Below, one piece after another: positions 1 to 5,943 of a stretch of 7,006 nt of DNA. Both the position numbers and the translations under genes were made by a program. Source of the stretch: Fidelibacterota bacterium (GTDB lineage: Bacteria > Fidelibacterota > Fidelibacteria > Fidelibacterales > Fidelibacteraceae). The notes under the pieces were generated by a model. It had not been told where the DNA came from, did not search any database, and saw only the letters and a program-made list of their open reading frames with translations. The DNA lies in contig DAOVOB010000052.1 in assembly GCA_030629925.1 (NCBI GenBank), positions 1 through 7,006 on the forward strand, given 5' to 3'. Every line of letters starts with the position of its first letter. The stretch's first letter is position 1.

Positions 1-1
1 A

Positions 2-601
2 GATCTCTTGATCGAAAAAGTCACGATCAAAAAACCCGTAGAACATGGAGAAGGTGACAGAACCATTCTTCTTCTTGATTTTGGCTGCAAGAACAGCATT
101 ATCGCCAATGTAGTCAAGCGTGGTTTTAAGGTCATTCAAGTGCCTTACAATTACGATTATTTAAATATTAAATACGACGGTATCGTTCTTTCAAGTGGCC
201 CCGGTGATCCGGCTCAATACACATTCATGACCGATAAGATCAAAGCATTCATGAAAGAACGCAAACCCATGCTGGGTATTTGTCTTGGACATCAGTTATT
301 GGCGCTTACGGCCGGTGCAAAGACCTATAAATTGGGATATGGTCACCGTTCACAGAATCAGCCGGTCATTGATCGATTGAGTTCACGCGCTTATGTGACC
401 ACCCAAAATCACGGATATGCGGTTGATACCAAAACTATTCCAACAGGATGGATATCATGGTTTGAAAATTTGAACGATGGAACGAATGAAGGATTGTGGC
501 ATAAGAATTTGCCCATCCTATCTACACAGTTCCATCCCGAAGCTATGCCCGGTCCGGTTGACACGGGATTTATTTTTGATGAATTCAAACGCTGTTTCTA
601 A
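2..601 (+). CDS. carA: Carbamoyl-phosphate synthase small subunit (CarA), C-terminal glutaminase part, 5' truncated by window edge
   Basis: CarA hydrolyses glutamine and passes ammonia to CarB for carbamoyl phosphate synthesis, which feeds pyrimidine and arginine pathways in the cytoplasm. About 199 codons are visible, in frame from base 2. They cover the end of the linker (DLLIEKVTIKKP) and the whole class I glutamine amidotransferase domain. The domain opens with LLLDFGCKNSI and carries the oxyanion segment SSGPGDP. The nucleophile elbow is GICLGHQ, with its Cys codon at 281-283, and the catalytic His and Glu of FHPEA are at 533-535 and 539-541, so the triad is complete. The segment GHRSQNQPV matches the NQP form of Bacteroidetes and eukaryotic enzymes rather than the commoner NHPV. 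CarA is normally about 360-380 residues, so the N-terminal domain lies before base 1. The TTG at 8 is an internal Leu codon, not a start. The stop is 12 nt before carB, so the two are cotranscribed. Confidence 0.96.
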   Translation, partial: DLLIEKVTIKKPVEHGEGDRTILLLDFGCKNSIIANVVKRGFKVIQVPYNYDYLNIKYDGIVLSSGPGDPAQYTFMTDKIKAFMKERKPMLGICLGHQLLALTAGAKTYKLGYGHRSQNQPVIDRLSSRAYVTTQNHGYAVDTKTIPTGWISWFENLNDGTNEGLWHKNLPILSTQFHPEAMPGPVDTGFIFDEFKRCF

Positions 602-613
602 TCAGGGAAAAAC

Positions 614-3600
614 ATGATTAAAAAGATCAAAAAAGTTGTTATTTTAGGCTCTGCAGCCATCAAGATCGGTGAAGCGGGGGAGTTTGATTATTCCGGTTCC
701 CAAGCCATTAAGGCATTGAAAGAAGAAGGCGTAAAAACCATTCTGATCAATCCAAATATTGCAACCATACAAACCTCCGATTATCTGGCAGACAAAGTAT
801 ATTTATTACCGGTGACTGTTGATTTTGTTGAAAAAATTCTAAAGAAAGAAAAACCGGACGGTATTTTACTCAGTTTTGGTGGTCAGACAGCATTGAATTG
901 CGGTCTGGAGCTTTATGATAAAGGTATTTTAAAGAAACATGGTGTAAAAGTCCTGGGTACACCGGTCGAAACCATCCGTAACACAGAAGATCGCGAAAAG
1001 TTCAATCGTTCTTTAGATGAAATCCAAGTTTCTTATCCCAAGAGTAAAGCGGTGGGATCTATCGAAGACGCGCAGGCCTTCGCCGAAGAGATCGGCTACC
1101 CCGTCATGATGCGTATTGCTTATGCTTTGGGTGGACTTGGAAGTGGCGTCTGCCGCGATGAAAAACAATTACTGGATCGTGCCGGAAAGGCATTTTCATA
1201 TACATCTCAAATCCTGGTTGAAGAATGGCTTGGCGGCTGGAAAGAAGTAGAGTACGAGGTTGTTCGCGATAAATATGATAACTGTATCACCGTTTGTAAT
1301 ATGGAAAATGTGGATCCTTTGGGCATTCACACCGGTGAAAGTATTGTTGTAGCACCCAGCCAGACTCTCTCGAACAGTGAATACCATAAACTCCGTGAAA
1401 TCGGTATTAGAGTGATCCGTCATTTGGGTGTAGTGGGCGAGTGTAATATCCAGTACGCGCTGGATCCTTTTTCTGAAGATTATCGGGTGATCGAAGTGAA
1501 TGCGCGACTTTCGCGTTCTTCGGCACTCGCGTCAAAAGCGACCGGCTATCCGCTGGCCTTTATTGCTGCCAAACTGGGCATAGGTTACGGACTGCATGAA
1601 CTCACAAATACTATAACTGAGACATCGGCATTTTTTGAACCGGCTTTAGATTATATCGTGGTCAAGATGCCGCGCTGGGATCTGAAGAAATTTAGAAATG
1701 TCTCTCGTCGAATCGGTTCAGCGATGAAATCGGTGGGCGAGGTGATGGCTATCGGTCGTAATTTTGAAGAAACCCTTCAAAAAGCGATCCGTATGTTGGG
1801 GACAGGTGCAAAAGGATTGGTCGCGAACGAGAAATTCGTGACGACTTCACTTGAAGATTCTCTGACAAAGCCCAGTGACGAGCGTCTTTTTGCCGTCGTG
1901 GATGCCTTTAAAGAGGGATATTCGATTGATTGGGTTTATAATCTGACAAAAATTGATATCTGGTTCCTGAATAAGATCAAAAATGTGATCGATATTTCCC
2001 TGCGTCTCAGAAAAGGCGAAAAATTAGATGATGACTTATTGCTTCAGGCCAAGAAAATGGGATATTCGGATGAGCAATTGGCCATCGTTACCGGTTCAAA
2101 AGAAGCAGACATTTATAATATGCGGCAAAAAGCCGATATCCATCCTGTTATTAAACAGATCGATACGGTCGCTGCAGAATATCCTGCAAAGACAAATTAT
2201 CTTTACCTGACCTATGAAGGTATAGAAGACGATTATACTGAAAAACATCCGGATGCCGCAATCATTCTGGGTGGCGGTCCTTATCGGATCGGATCATCTG
2301 TGGAATTTGACTGGTGTTGCGTGATCGCAGGAAAAACCGTTCGTGAATCGGGCAAGACATCCATCATGATCAATTGCAATCCTGAAACCGTTTCTACAGA
2401 TTACGATGAATTTGATGCATTGTTCTTTGAAGAACTGACTTTTGAAACCGTTCGCGAAATTTACAATAAAATCGATCCCGAAGGATTTATCCTATCCATG
2501 GGCGGACAGATCCCGAACAATCTTGCCGTTCGTTTGCATGAAAACGGTTTGCGGATCCTGGGAACTGAAACGAAATATATTGATCAGGCAGAAAACCGCT
2601 CACATTTCTCAGCTATGTTGGATGAATTAGAGGTTCTGCAACCCGAGTGGAAGGCCTTGACAGATACAAAAAGCGCCTTGAAATTTGCTAATAATGTAGG
2701 TTATCCTGTATTGGTCAGACCCTCTTATGTGCTATCGGGTGCCGCTATGGCAGTTGCAACAGGTGATATCGAATTAAAATCATTTTTACTGGCTGCAGCG
2801 GATGTGTCGAAAGAATACCCCGTGGTGATCTCAAAATTCTACGAGAATGCCAAAGAATTGGAATTTGATGCTGTTGCACAAGATGGAAAGATCATTTGCT
2901 ATGCGATCTCGGAGCATGTTGAGAACGCAGGTACACATTCCGGAGATGCGACTCTTGTTCTTCCTCCGCAACGTACTTACTTCGAGACTGAACGTCAGAT
3001 CCGCAAGACTTCTGCAAAGATCGCCAAAAACTTAAAGATCAACGGTCCTTTTAATATTCAGTACATTGCAAAGAATAATGAAGTTCGTGTGATCGAATGT
3101 AATCTGCGTGCATCCAGATCATTTCCTTTTGTTTCAAAGACGCTTAATAAAAACTTTATTGAGATCGCAACCAAGGTCATTCTTGGCGAAAAACAGGAAA
3201 AGATCAGCATACCCCTTTATGATTACGAACATGTAGCCGTAAAAGCACCTCAATTCTCATTTACACGTCTCAGAGGCGCCGATCCTGCAACCGGTGTGGA
3301 AATGTCCTCAACCGGTGAAGTGGCATGCTTAGGCGATAATTTTCATGAAGCTTATATTAAAGCATTGATCTCTGTCGGATTTAAATTTCCCGTTACCAGT
3401 GTATTAATTTCATCAGGTCCTATCGAATCTAAGGCTGAACTTTTAGACAGTGTTAAACTTTTATCAGATATGGGCGTGATCATTTTTGCAACCGATGGAA
3501 CCCAAAAATTCTTAGCAAAACATGATGTACCGAGCTTAAAGTTGAATTGGCCGCTTGATGAAGAAAAACCCGGCGTGGTTGAATACCTTAAAGAAGGTAA

Positions 3601-3799
3601 GATCGACTTAGTTATTAATATCCCCAAAAACTACAATGAAGATGAATTGACCAACGATTACACCATTCGTCGTGCGGCCGTTGATTATGCCGTACCGCTT
3701 ATCACCAATCGTCAGGTAGCCATGCGCTTATTTGAAGCCTTATCCAAGACCACGATTGAATCATTGAAGATCAAAAGTTGGGATGAATATAAAGTATAA
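614..3799 (+). CDS. carB: Carbamoyl-phosphate synthase large subunit (CarB)
   Basis: CarB makes carbamoyl phosphate from bicarbonate, ammonia supplied by CarA and two ATP. At 1061 residues it is full length (E. coli 1073). The carboxyphosphate half spans about 1-400, with R127, R167, E213, H239, Q280, E294, N296 and R298 at the expected ATP-grasp positions. The oligomerisation domain is about 400-545. The carbamoyl-phosphate half is about 547-925, with GGGPYRIGSSVEFDW at 553-567, R702 in RPSYVLSGA, HSGD at 775-778, Q816, E828, N830 and R832. The C-terminal MGS-like allosteric domain is about 926-1061 (SSGPIESK, ATDGTQKFL, NIPKN, RRAAVDY, PLITN). Signatures such as INPNIATIQTS, GECNIQYAL, PRWDLKKF and ISEHVENAG place it with Bacteroidetes and eukaryotic CAD-type enzymes, not the E. 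coli type. The ATG at 614 is supported by AGGGA at 604-608, 5 nt upstream. A terminator follows. Upstream regulation lies outside the window. Confidence 0.98.
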   Translation: MIKKIKKVVILGSAAIKIGEAGEFDYSGSQAIKALKEEGVKTILINPNIATIQTSDYLADKVYLLPVTVDFVEKILKKEKPDGILLSFGGQTALNCGLELYDKGILKKHGVKVLGTPVETIRNTEDREKFNRSLDEIQVSYPKSKAVGSIEDAQAFAEEIGYPVMMRIAYALGGLGSGVCRDEKQLLDRAGKAFSYTSQILVEEWLGGWKEVEYEVVRDKYDNCITVCNMENVDPLGIHTGESIVVAPSQTLSNSEYHKLREIGIRVIRHLGVVGECNIQYALDPFSEDYRVIEVNARLSRSSALASKATGYPLAFIAAKLGIGYGLHELTNTITETSAFFEPALDYIVVKMPRWDLKKFRNVSRRIGSAMKSVGEVMAIGRNFEETLQKAIRMLGTGAKGLVANEKFVTTSLEDSLTKPSDERLFAVVDAFKEGYSIDWVYNLTKIDIWFLNKIKNVIDISLRLRKGEKLDDDLLLQAKKMGYSDEQLAIVTGSKEADIYNMRQKADIHPVIKQIDTVAAEYPAKTNYLYLTYEGIEDDYTEKHPDAAIILGGGPYRIGSSVEFDWCCVIAGKTVRESGKTSIMINCNPETVSTDYDEFDALFFEELTFETVREIYNKIDPEGFILSMGGQIPNNLAVRLHENGLRILGTETKYIDQAENRSHFSAMLDELEVLQPEWKALTDTKSALKFANNVGYPVLVRPSYVLSGAAMAVATGDIELKSFLLAAADVSKEYPVVISKFYENAKELEFDAVAQDGKIICYAISEHVENAGTHSGDATLVLPPQRTYFETERQIRKTSAKIAKNLKINGPFNIQYIAKNNEVRVIECNLRASRSFPFVSKTLNKNFIEIATKVILGEKQEKISIPLYDYEHVAVKAPQFSFTRLRGADPATGVEMSSTGEVACLGDNFHEAYIKALISVGFKFPVTSVLISSGPIESKAELLDSVKLLSDMGVIIFATDGTQKFLAKHDVPSLKLNWPLDEEKPGVVEYLKEGKIDLVINIPKNYNEDELTNDYTIRRAAVDYAVPLITNRQVAMRLFEALSKTTIESLKIKSWDEYKV

Positions 3800-3854
3800 G
3801 GCAAAAGTAAAAAGGCAAAAGTATAAGATCCAAGAAACAAGATCCAAGATTCAA
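3799..3854. repeat. Array of eight 7-nt periodic units downstream of carB
   Basis: Starting on the last base of the carB stop codon, the sequence divides without gaps into eight heptamers: aggcaaa, agtaaaa, aggcaaa, agtataa, gatccaa, gaaacaa, gatccaa and gattcaa. All begin with a purine and end in AA. Alternate units are nearly identical, giving 14-nt pairs: AAGGCAAAAGTA at 3798-3809 and 3812-3823, then AAGATCCAAGA at 3825-3835 and 3839-3849. The strand is strongly purine-rich. There is no coding potential or stable hairpin. The array ends just before the terminator stem. From memory, similar degenerate CAAGA/GGCAAAAG heptamer tracts occur in intergenic regions of FCB-group genomes; their function is unknown to me. 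Confidence 0.75.
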
Positions 3855-3856
3855 GT

Positions 3857-3889
3857 AGGGGCTGAATATATTCAGCCCTTTTCTTTTTA
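3857..3889 (+). terminator. Rho-independent terminator of carAB
   Basis: GGGCTGAATATATTCAGCCC at 3859-3878 is a perfect 20-bp palindrome. It folds as an 8-bp stem with a TATA loop, and an added G-T and an A-T pair at the base. It is followed directly by TTTTCTTTTT. The stem sits 60 nt after the carB stop. The opposite strand has no U-run, so it works only in the + direction. It separates carAB from the secreted-protein gene. Confidence 0.93.
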
Positions 3890-3986
3890 GCATTAAAAAA
3901 GATCTGTTCGACTTTTTTGGAACACCAAATTTTAATACAAAATTTACGGTTTATTTATTTAAAAAATGTTGCGGATTAAAAATTAT

Positions 3987-3992
3987 TATAAT
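3987..3992 (+). promoter_or_regulatory. Candidate -10 box (TATAAT) for the secreted propeller gene
   Basis: There is a perfect TATAAT in the AT-rich spacer. Transcription from it would start near 3999 and give a leader of about 50 nt. No good -35 box lies 16-18 nt upstream. TTGCGG at 3969-3974 is the closest match, but it leaves only a 12-nt spacer. No extended -10 TG is present. In sequence this AT-rich, a chance match is possible. It is supported by lying after the carB terminator and before a strong ribosome binding site. Confidence 0.4.
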
Positions 3993-4037
3993 AGCTTTTA
4001 TCTTCGCTGTAACGAAATAAACAGGAAGTTAATTTAA

Positions 4038-4043
4038 AAGGAG
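4038..4043 (+). promoter_or_regulatory. Strong ribosome binding site of the secreted propeller gene
   Basis: AAGGAG lies within AAAAGGAGAAG, 7 nt before the ATG at 4051, and fixes that start codon. This near-ideal Shine-Dalgarno argues against Bacteroidetes proper, which generally lack such sites. Confidence 0.85.
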
Positions 4044-4050
4044 AAGAAAA

Positions 4051-5862
4051 ATGAAAAAAGTACTTGTTATTGTACTTGTGTTGACATTTTTTGCCGTTGC
4101 CTTTGGAGCAGATGACGCCACAGCCGTATCTGTTGTAAATGATGCAGCAAAAATTTGGCAAACTGATCCCAGTGGGGCAGCTCGCGGTATAGCCGGTGGT
4201 GTTGATCTTGATGGTGACGGTTATCTTGAATTCTACGCAACTAATTACGGACCAAGTAACATGATAGTTGGTTTTGAAGCTATTGGTGGTGATACGCTTG
4301 AATACTTCTGGCATTCAGATACGACTGGTTCAGCTGATCTGTATTATGCCGGAACTCGCTTTGTACAAACCGGTGATATTGATGGTGATGGTGCCGGAGA
4401 AGTAATTTTCTTTAGAGGTAAGTATCCGACAGTGGCTGAAGCGGGTCTTTACATTTATGAAATCGAAAGTGATAATACTTTTAAGGAACCCAAATTCTTT
4501 AGCATTGATGATCTAAGTCAACTTTTTAATTTTAACGGCGTTGGTACAATACTTGCAAGTTTAGCTGTTGAACATTTCAGAGTTACTGATGTTGATGGTG
4601 ATGGATTTGACGAAATTATTTTCGCGTCTAATGGAGGTTCATATAAAACTGATTACATTGACACTACTGCAACAGATACCACAACTTACGGTCATTCGGA
4701 AGATTTCTTTGCAGTTCTTTCGGCTACCGATGATCTTCAGGGTTTCGGACGACTACAGTGTGAATTTATCACGTCACCACGCGATATCGATATGGGTGTT
4801 TGTGGTGTTGATAAAGATGACCCAATGTTTGGTCGTGAAAATAAATTAGGTGGTGGTTCAGCTATTGCAGTTGAAGTATCTGATATTGATGGTGATGGAC
4901 TTAAAGAAATTGCATGCTTTGCTTGGAATGACAATAATGTATTTTTTGTTGAAGCTACTGCAGCGAATACCTATTCGTATGGTGATTCAACTTATCAACA
5001 TCTAACAGTGCCTGATGGTGTTTGCTTACTTCAGCCTGTTGTTGCTGATATAGATCAAGACGGAAAAGATGAATTATATTACTATAACTATAGATATAAT
5101 GAATGTTTCAAGATTTTTGATAATAATGGAGATGCTACGAATTTTGACTCAACTGAATTTGTGATTATCAATTCTGGTGAGAATGATCCCAAATCAATTT
5201 GTGGTGGCGTTTCCGGTGATCTTTATAATGATGGATCTGAAGTTGTAATTTTTGGTAATAGCATGCTTATAGGTGATATCAATATTTGGGATGGATCAAC
5301 ATGGGAAACACATACTTCTGTAGAAGTTGACACAAATATGTATAAAACTTCTATAGCAGGCGCTAATCATAAATTTGTTGATAAATTAACAGATATTGAT
5401 AATGATGGTTTTATGGAAATTATTTGTGCTTATCAGGGTGAAGTTGATTCTGTTGAACAAATTGTTGGAACTGATACTAACTGGGTTGCAAACCCCTATT
5501 TCTCGCCGATCCGTATTATCGAATTTGGTGATGATGTATTGGGCCCAGTTGTAGCTATCAATCCTGTTGTCATTACACCTAATGATTTCAAATTGGACGC
5601 AGCTTATCCGAACCCATTCAATCCGACAACCTCTATTTCTTATTATCTGCCGATGGCAAAAACGATCTCACTTAATGTTTATAACATGCGTGGTGAACTC
5701 GTTAGCGTTATCGTTAATAATCAAAAAATGGAAGCCGGAACACATAATGTTGTTTGGGGCGCTACCGATATGAACGGTGCACCATTATCAACCGGTGTTT
5801 ATGTTTACACATTGAAATATGGAAATTTCAGCAAATCACACAAAGTGACCTTGTTGAAATAA
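4051..5862 (+). CDS. Secreted FG-GAP/VCBS-repeat beta-propeller protein with C-terminal type IX-like sorting domain
   Basis: This is a 603-residue exported protein of unknown specific function. Residues 1-19 form a signal peptide (KK, then a VLVIVLVLTFFAVAF core), with likely cleavage after AFG. Residues about 30-500 contain seven calcium-loop motifs of the D-x-D-x-D-G-x-x-E type, starting at residues 52, 109, 180, 278, 333, 390 and 448. Each is followed by a hydrophobic strand, as in integrin-alpha FG-GAP or VCBS repeats, so a seven-bladed propeller is likely. The sixth (DLYNDGSE) is one residue short and lacks the middle Asp. Residues about 512-603 form an FlgD/Por-type C-terminal domain: YPNPFNPTT at 519-527, LNVYNMRGE, the AGTHNVVWGATDMNGAPLSTGVY region, and ending KVTLLK. 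Such domains direct export through the outer membrane and surface attachment in type IX systems. Whether this organism has that system cannot be seen. All seven Cys lie in 237-459. Partners could be polysaccharide, protein or cell-surface ligands; none is indicated. The gene is flanked by terminators, so probably monocistronic. Confidence 0.93.
   Translation: MKKVLVIVLVLTFFAVAFGADDATAVSVVNDAAKIWQTDPSGAARGIAGGVDLDGDGYLEFYATNYGPSNMIVGFEAIGGDTLEYFWHSDTTGSADLYYAGTRFVQTGDIDGDGAGEVIFFRGKYPTVAEAGLYIYEIESDNTFKEPKFFSIDDLSQLFNFNGVGTILASLAVEHFRVTDVDGDGFDEIIFASNGGSYKTDYIDTTATDTTTYGHSEDFFAVLSATDDLQGFGRLQCEFITSPRDIDMGVCGVDKDDPMFGRENKLGGGSAIAVEVSDIDGDGLKEIACFAWNDNNVFFVEATAANTYSYGDSTYQHLTVPDGVCLLQPVVADIDQDGKDELYYYNYRYNECFKIFDNNGDATNFDSTEFVIINSGENDPKSICGGVSGDLYNDGSEVVIFGNSMLIGDINIWDGSTWETHTSVEVDTNMYKTSIAGANHKFVDKLTDIDNDGFMEIICAYQGEVDSVEQIVGTDTNWVANPYFSPIRIIEFGDDVLGPVVAINPVVITPNDFKLDAAYPNPFNPTTSISYYLPMAKTISLNVYNMRGELVSVIVNNQKMEAGTHNVVWGATDMNGAPLSTGVYVYTLKYGNFSKSHKVTLLK
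4204..5418 (+). repeat. Seven FG-GAP/VCBS-like calcium-loop repeats inside the secreted protein
   Basis: Loop starts are at bases 4204, 4375, 4588, 4882, 5047, 5218 and 5392. The spacings are 57, 71, 98, 55, 57 and 58 residues. Six match D-x-D-x-D-G-x-x-E closely: DLDGDG, DIDGDG, DVDGDG, DIDGDG, DIDQDG and DIDNDG. The sixth (DLYNDG) is degenerate. The basic period of 55-58 residues fits one propeller blade, and the long third and fourth intervals imply insertions in loops. Calcium binding is inferred from the family. Confidence 0.85.
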
Positions 5863-5874
5863 TTATGACTTAAT

Positions 5875-5907
5875 AAAAAGGGAGAGGCTTCCTCTCCCTT
5901 TTTTTTT
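5875..5907 (+). terminator. Rho-independent terminator of the secreted propeller gene
   Basis: AAAAAGGGAGAGG (5875-5887) pairs perfectly with CCTCTCCCTTTTT (5891-5903) around a CTT loop. This gives a 13-bp stem with an uninterrupted run of nine T at 5899-5907. It begins 12 nt after the stop codon. The A-run on the other side would also let it stop transcription from the minus strand, though no convergent gene is visible. Confidence 0.95.
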
Positions 5908-5909
5908 CC

Positions 5910-5918
5910 TGTTATAAT
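5910..5918 (+). promoter_or_regulatory. Extended -10 promoter (TG-n-TATAAT) for the TonB-dependent receptor gene
   Basis: TGTTATAAT combines the extended -10 TG with a perfect TATAAT at 5913-5918. No -35 box is possible with normal spacing, because that stretch is the terminator stem; extended -10 promoters often do without one. Initiation near 5925 would leave a leader of about 19 nt, just enough for the AAAAGGA ribosome binding site. The promoter starts 3 nt after the terminator T-run, so receptor expression is probably independent of the upstream gene. Confidence 0.5.
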
Positions 5919-5943
5919 TCAATTGATAGAAAAAGGAATTAGG

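Noticed and set aside
8..10. TTG as the start of a short 197-residue glutaminase gene
   Set aside because: The reading frame is open to the window edge, and the residues before and after it match the CarA interdomain linker. It is an internal Leu of a truncated carA, and no ribosome binding site can be judged.
1196..1423. Minus-strand open frame inside carB, and similar ones at 3352-3627, 4737-4934 and 6399-6632
   Set aside because: They lie wholly inside conserved coding sequence on the other strand and show no family resemblance; they are shadows of the codon pattern.
3895..3918. Possible second hairpin, AAAAAAG pairing with CTTTTTT
   Set aside because: The stem is almost all A-T with a 10-nt loop and would be weak. 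It follows an already strong terminator, and such pairings are expected by chance in AT-rich spacer.
3906..3923. GTTC...GAAC inverted repeat as an operator
   Set aside because: The arms are only 4 bp with a 10-nt spacer, which is expected by chance, and they are not placed next to the candidate promoter.
3800..4050. Small gene, riboswitch or small RNA in the carB-propeller spacer
   Set aside because: Beyond the 7-nt array, terminator, -10 box and ribosome binding site I see no open frame with a start signal and no conserved structured leader. The 5' leader is short and AT-rich.
3976..4314. Minus-strand open frame of 112 codons across the start of the propeller gene
   Set aside because: It overlaps the well-supported signal peptide and first calcium repeat, has no recognisable domain, and would cover the promoter and ribosome binding site of the + strand gene.
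4204..5418. Dockerin or EF-hand reading of the DxDxDG motifs
   Set aside because: Dockerins have two loops about 20-30 residues apart with flanking helices. Here there are seven loops about 57 residues apart, each followed by a beta-like hydrophobic strand, which fits FG-GAP/VCBS blades.
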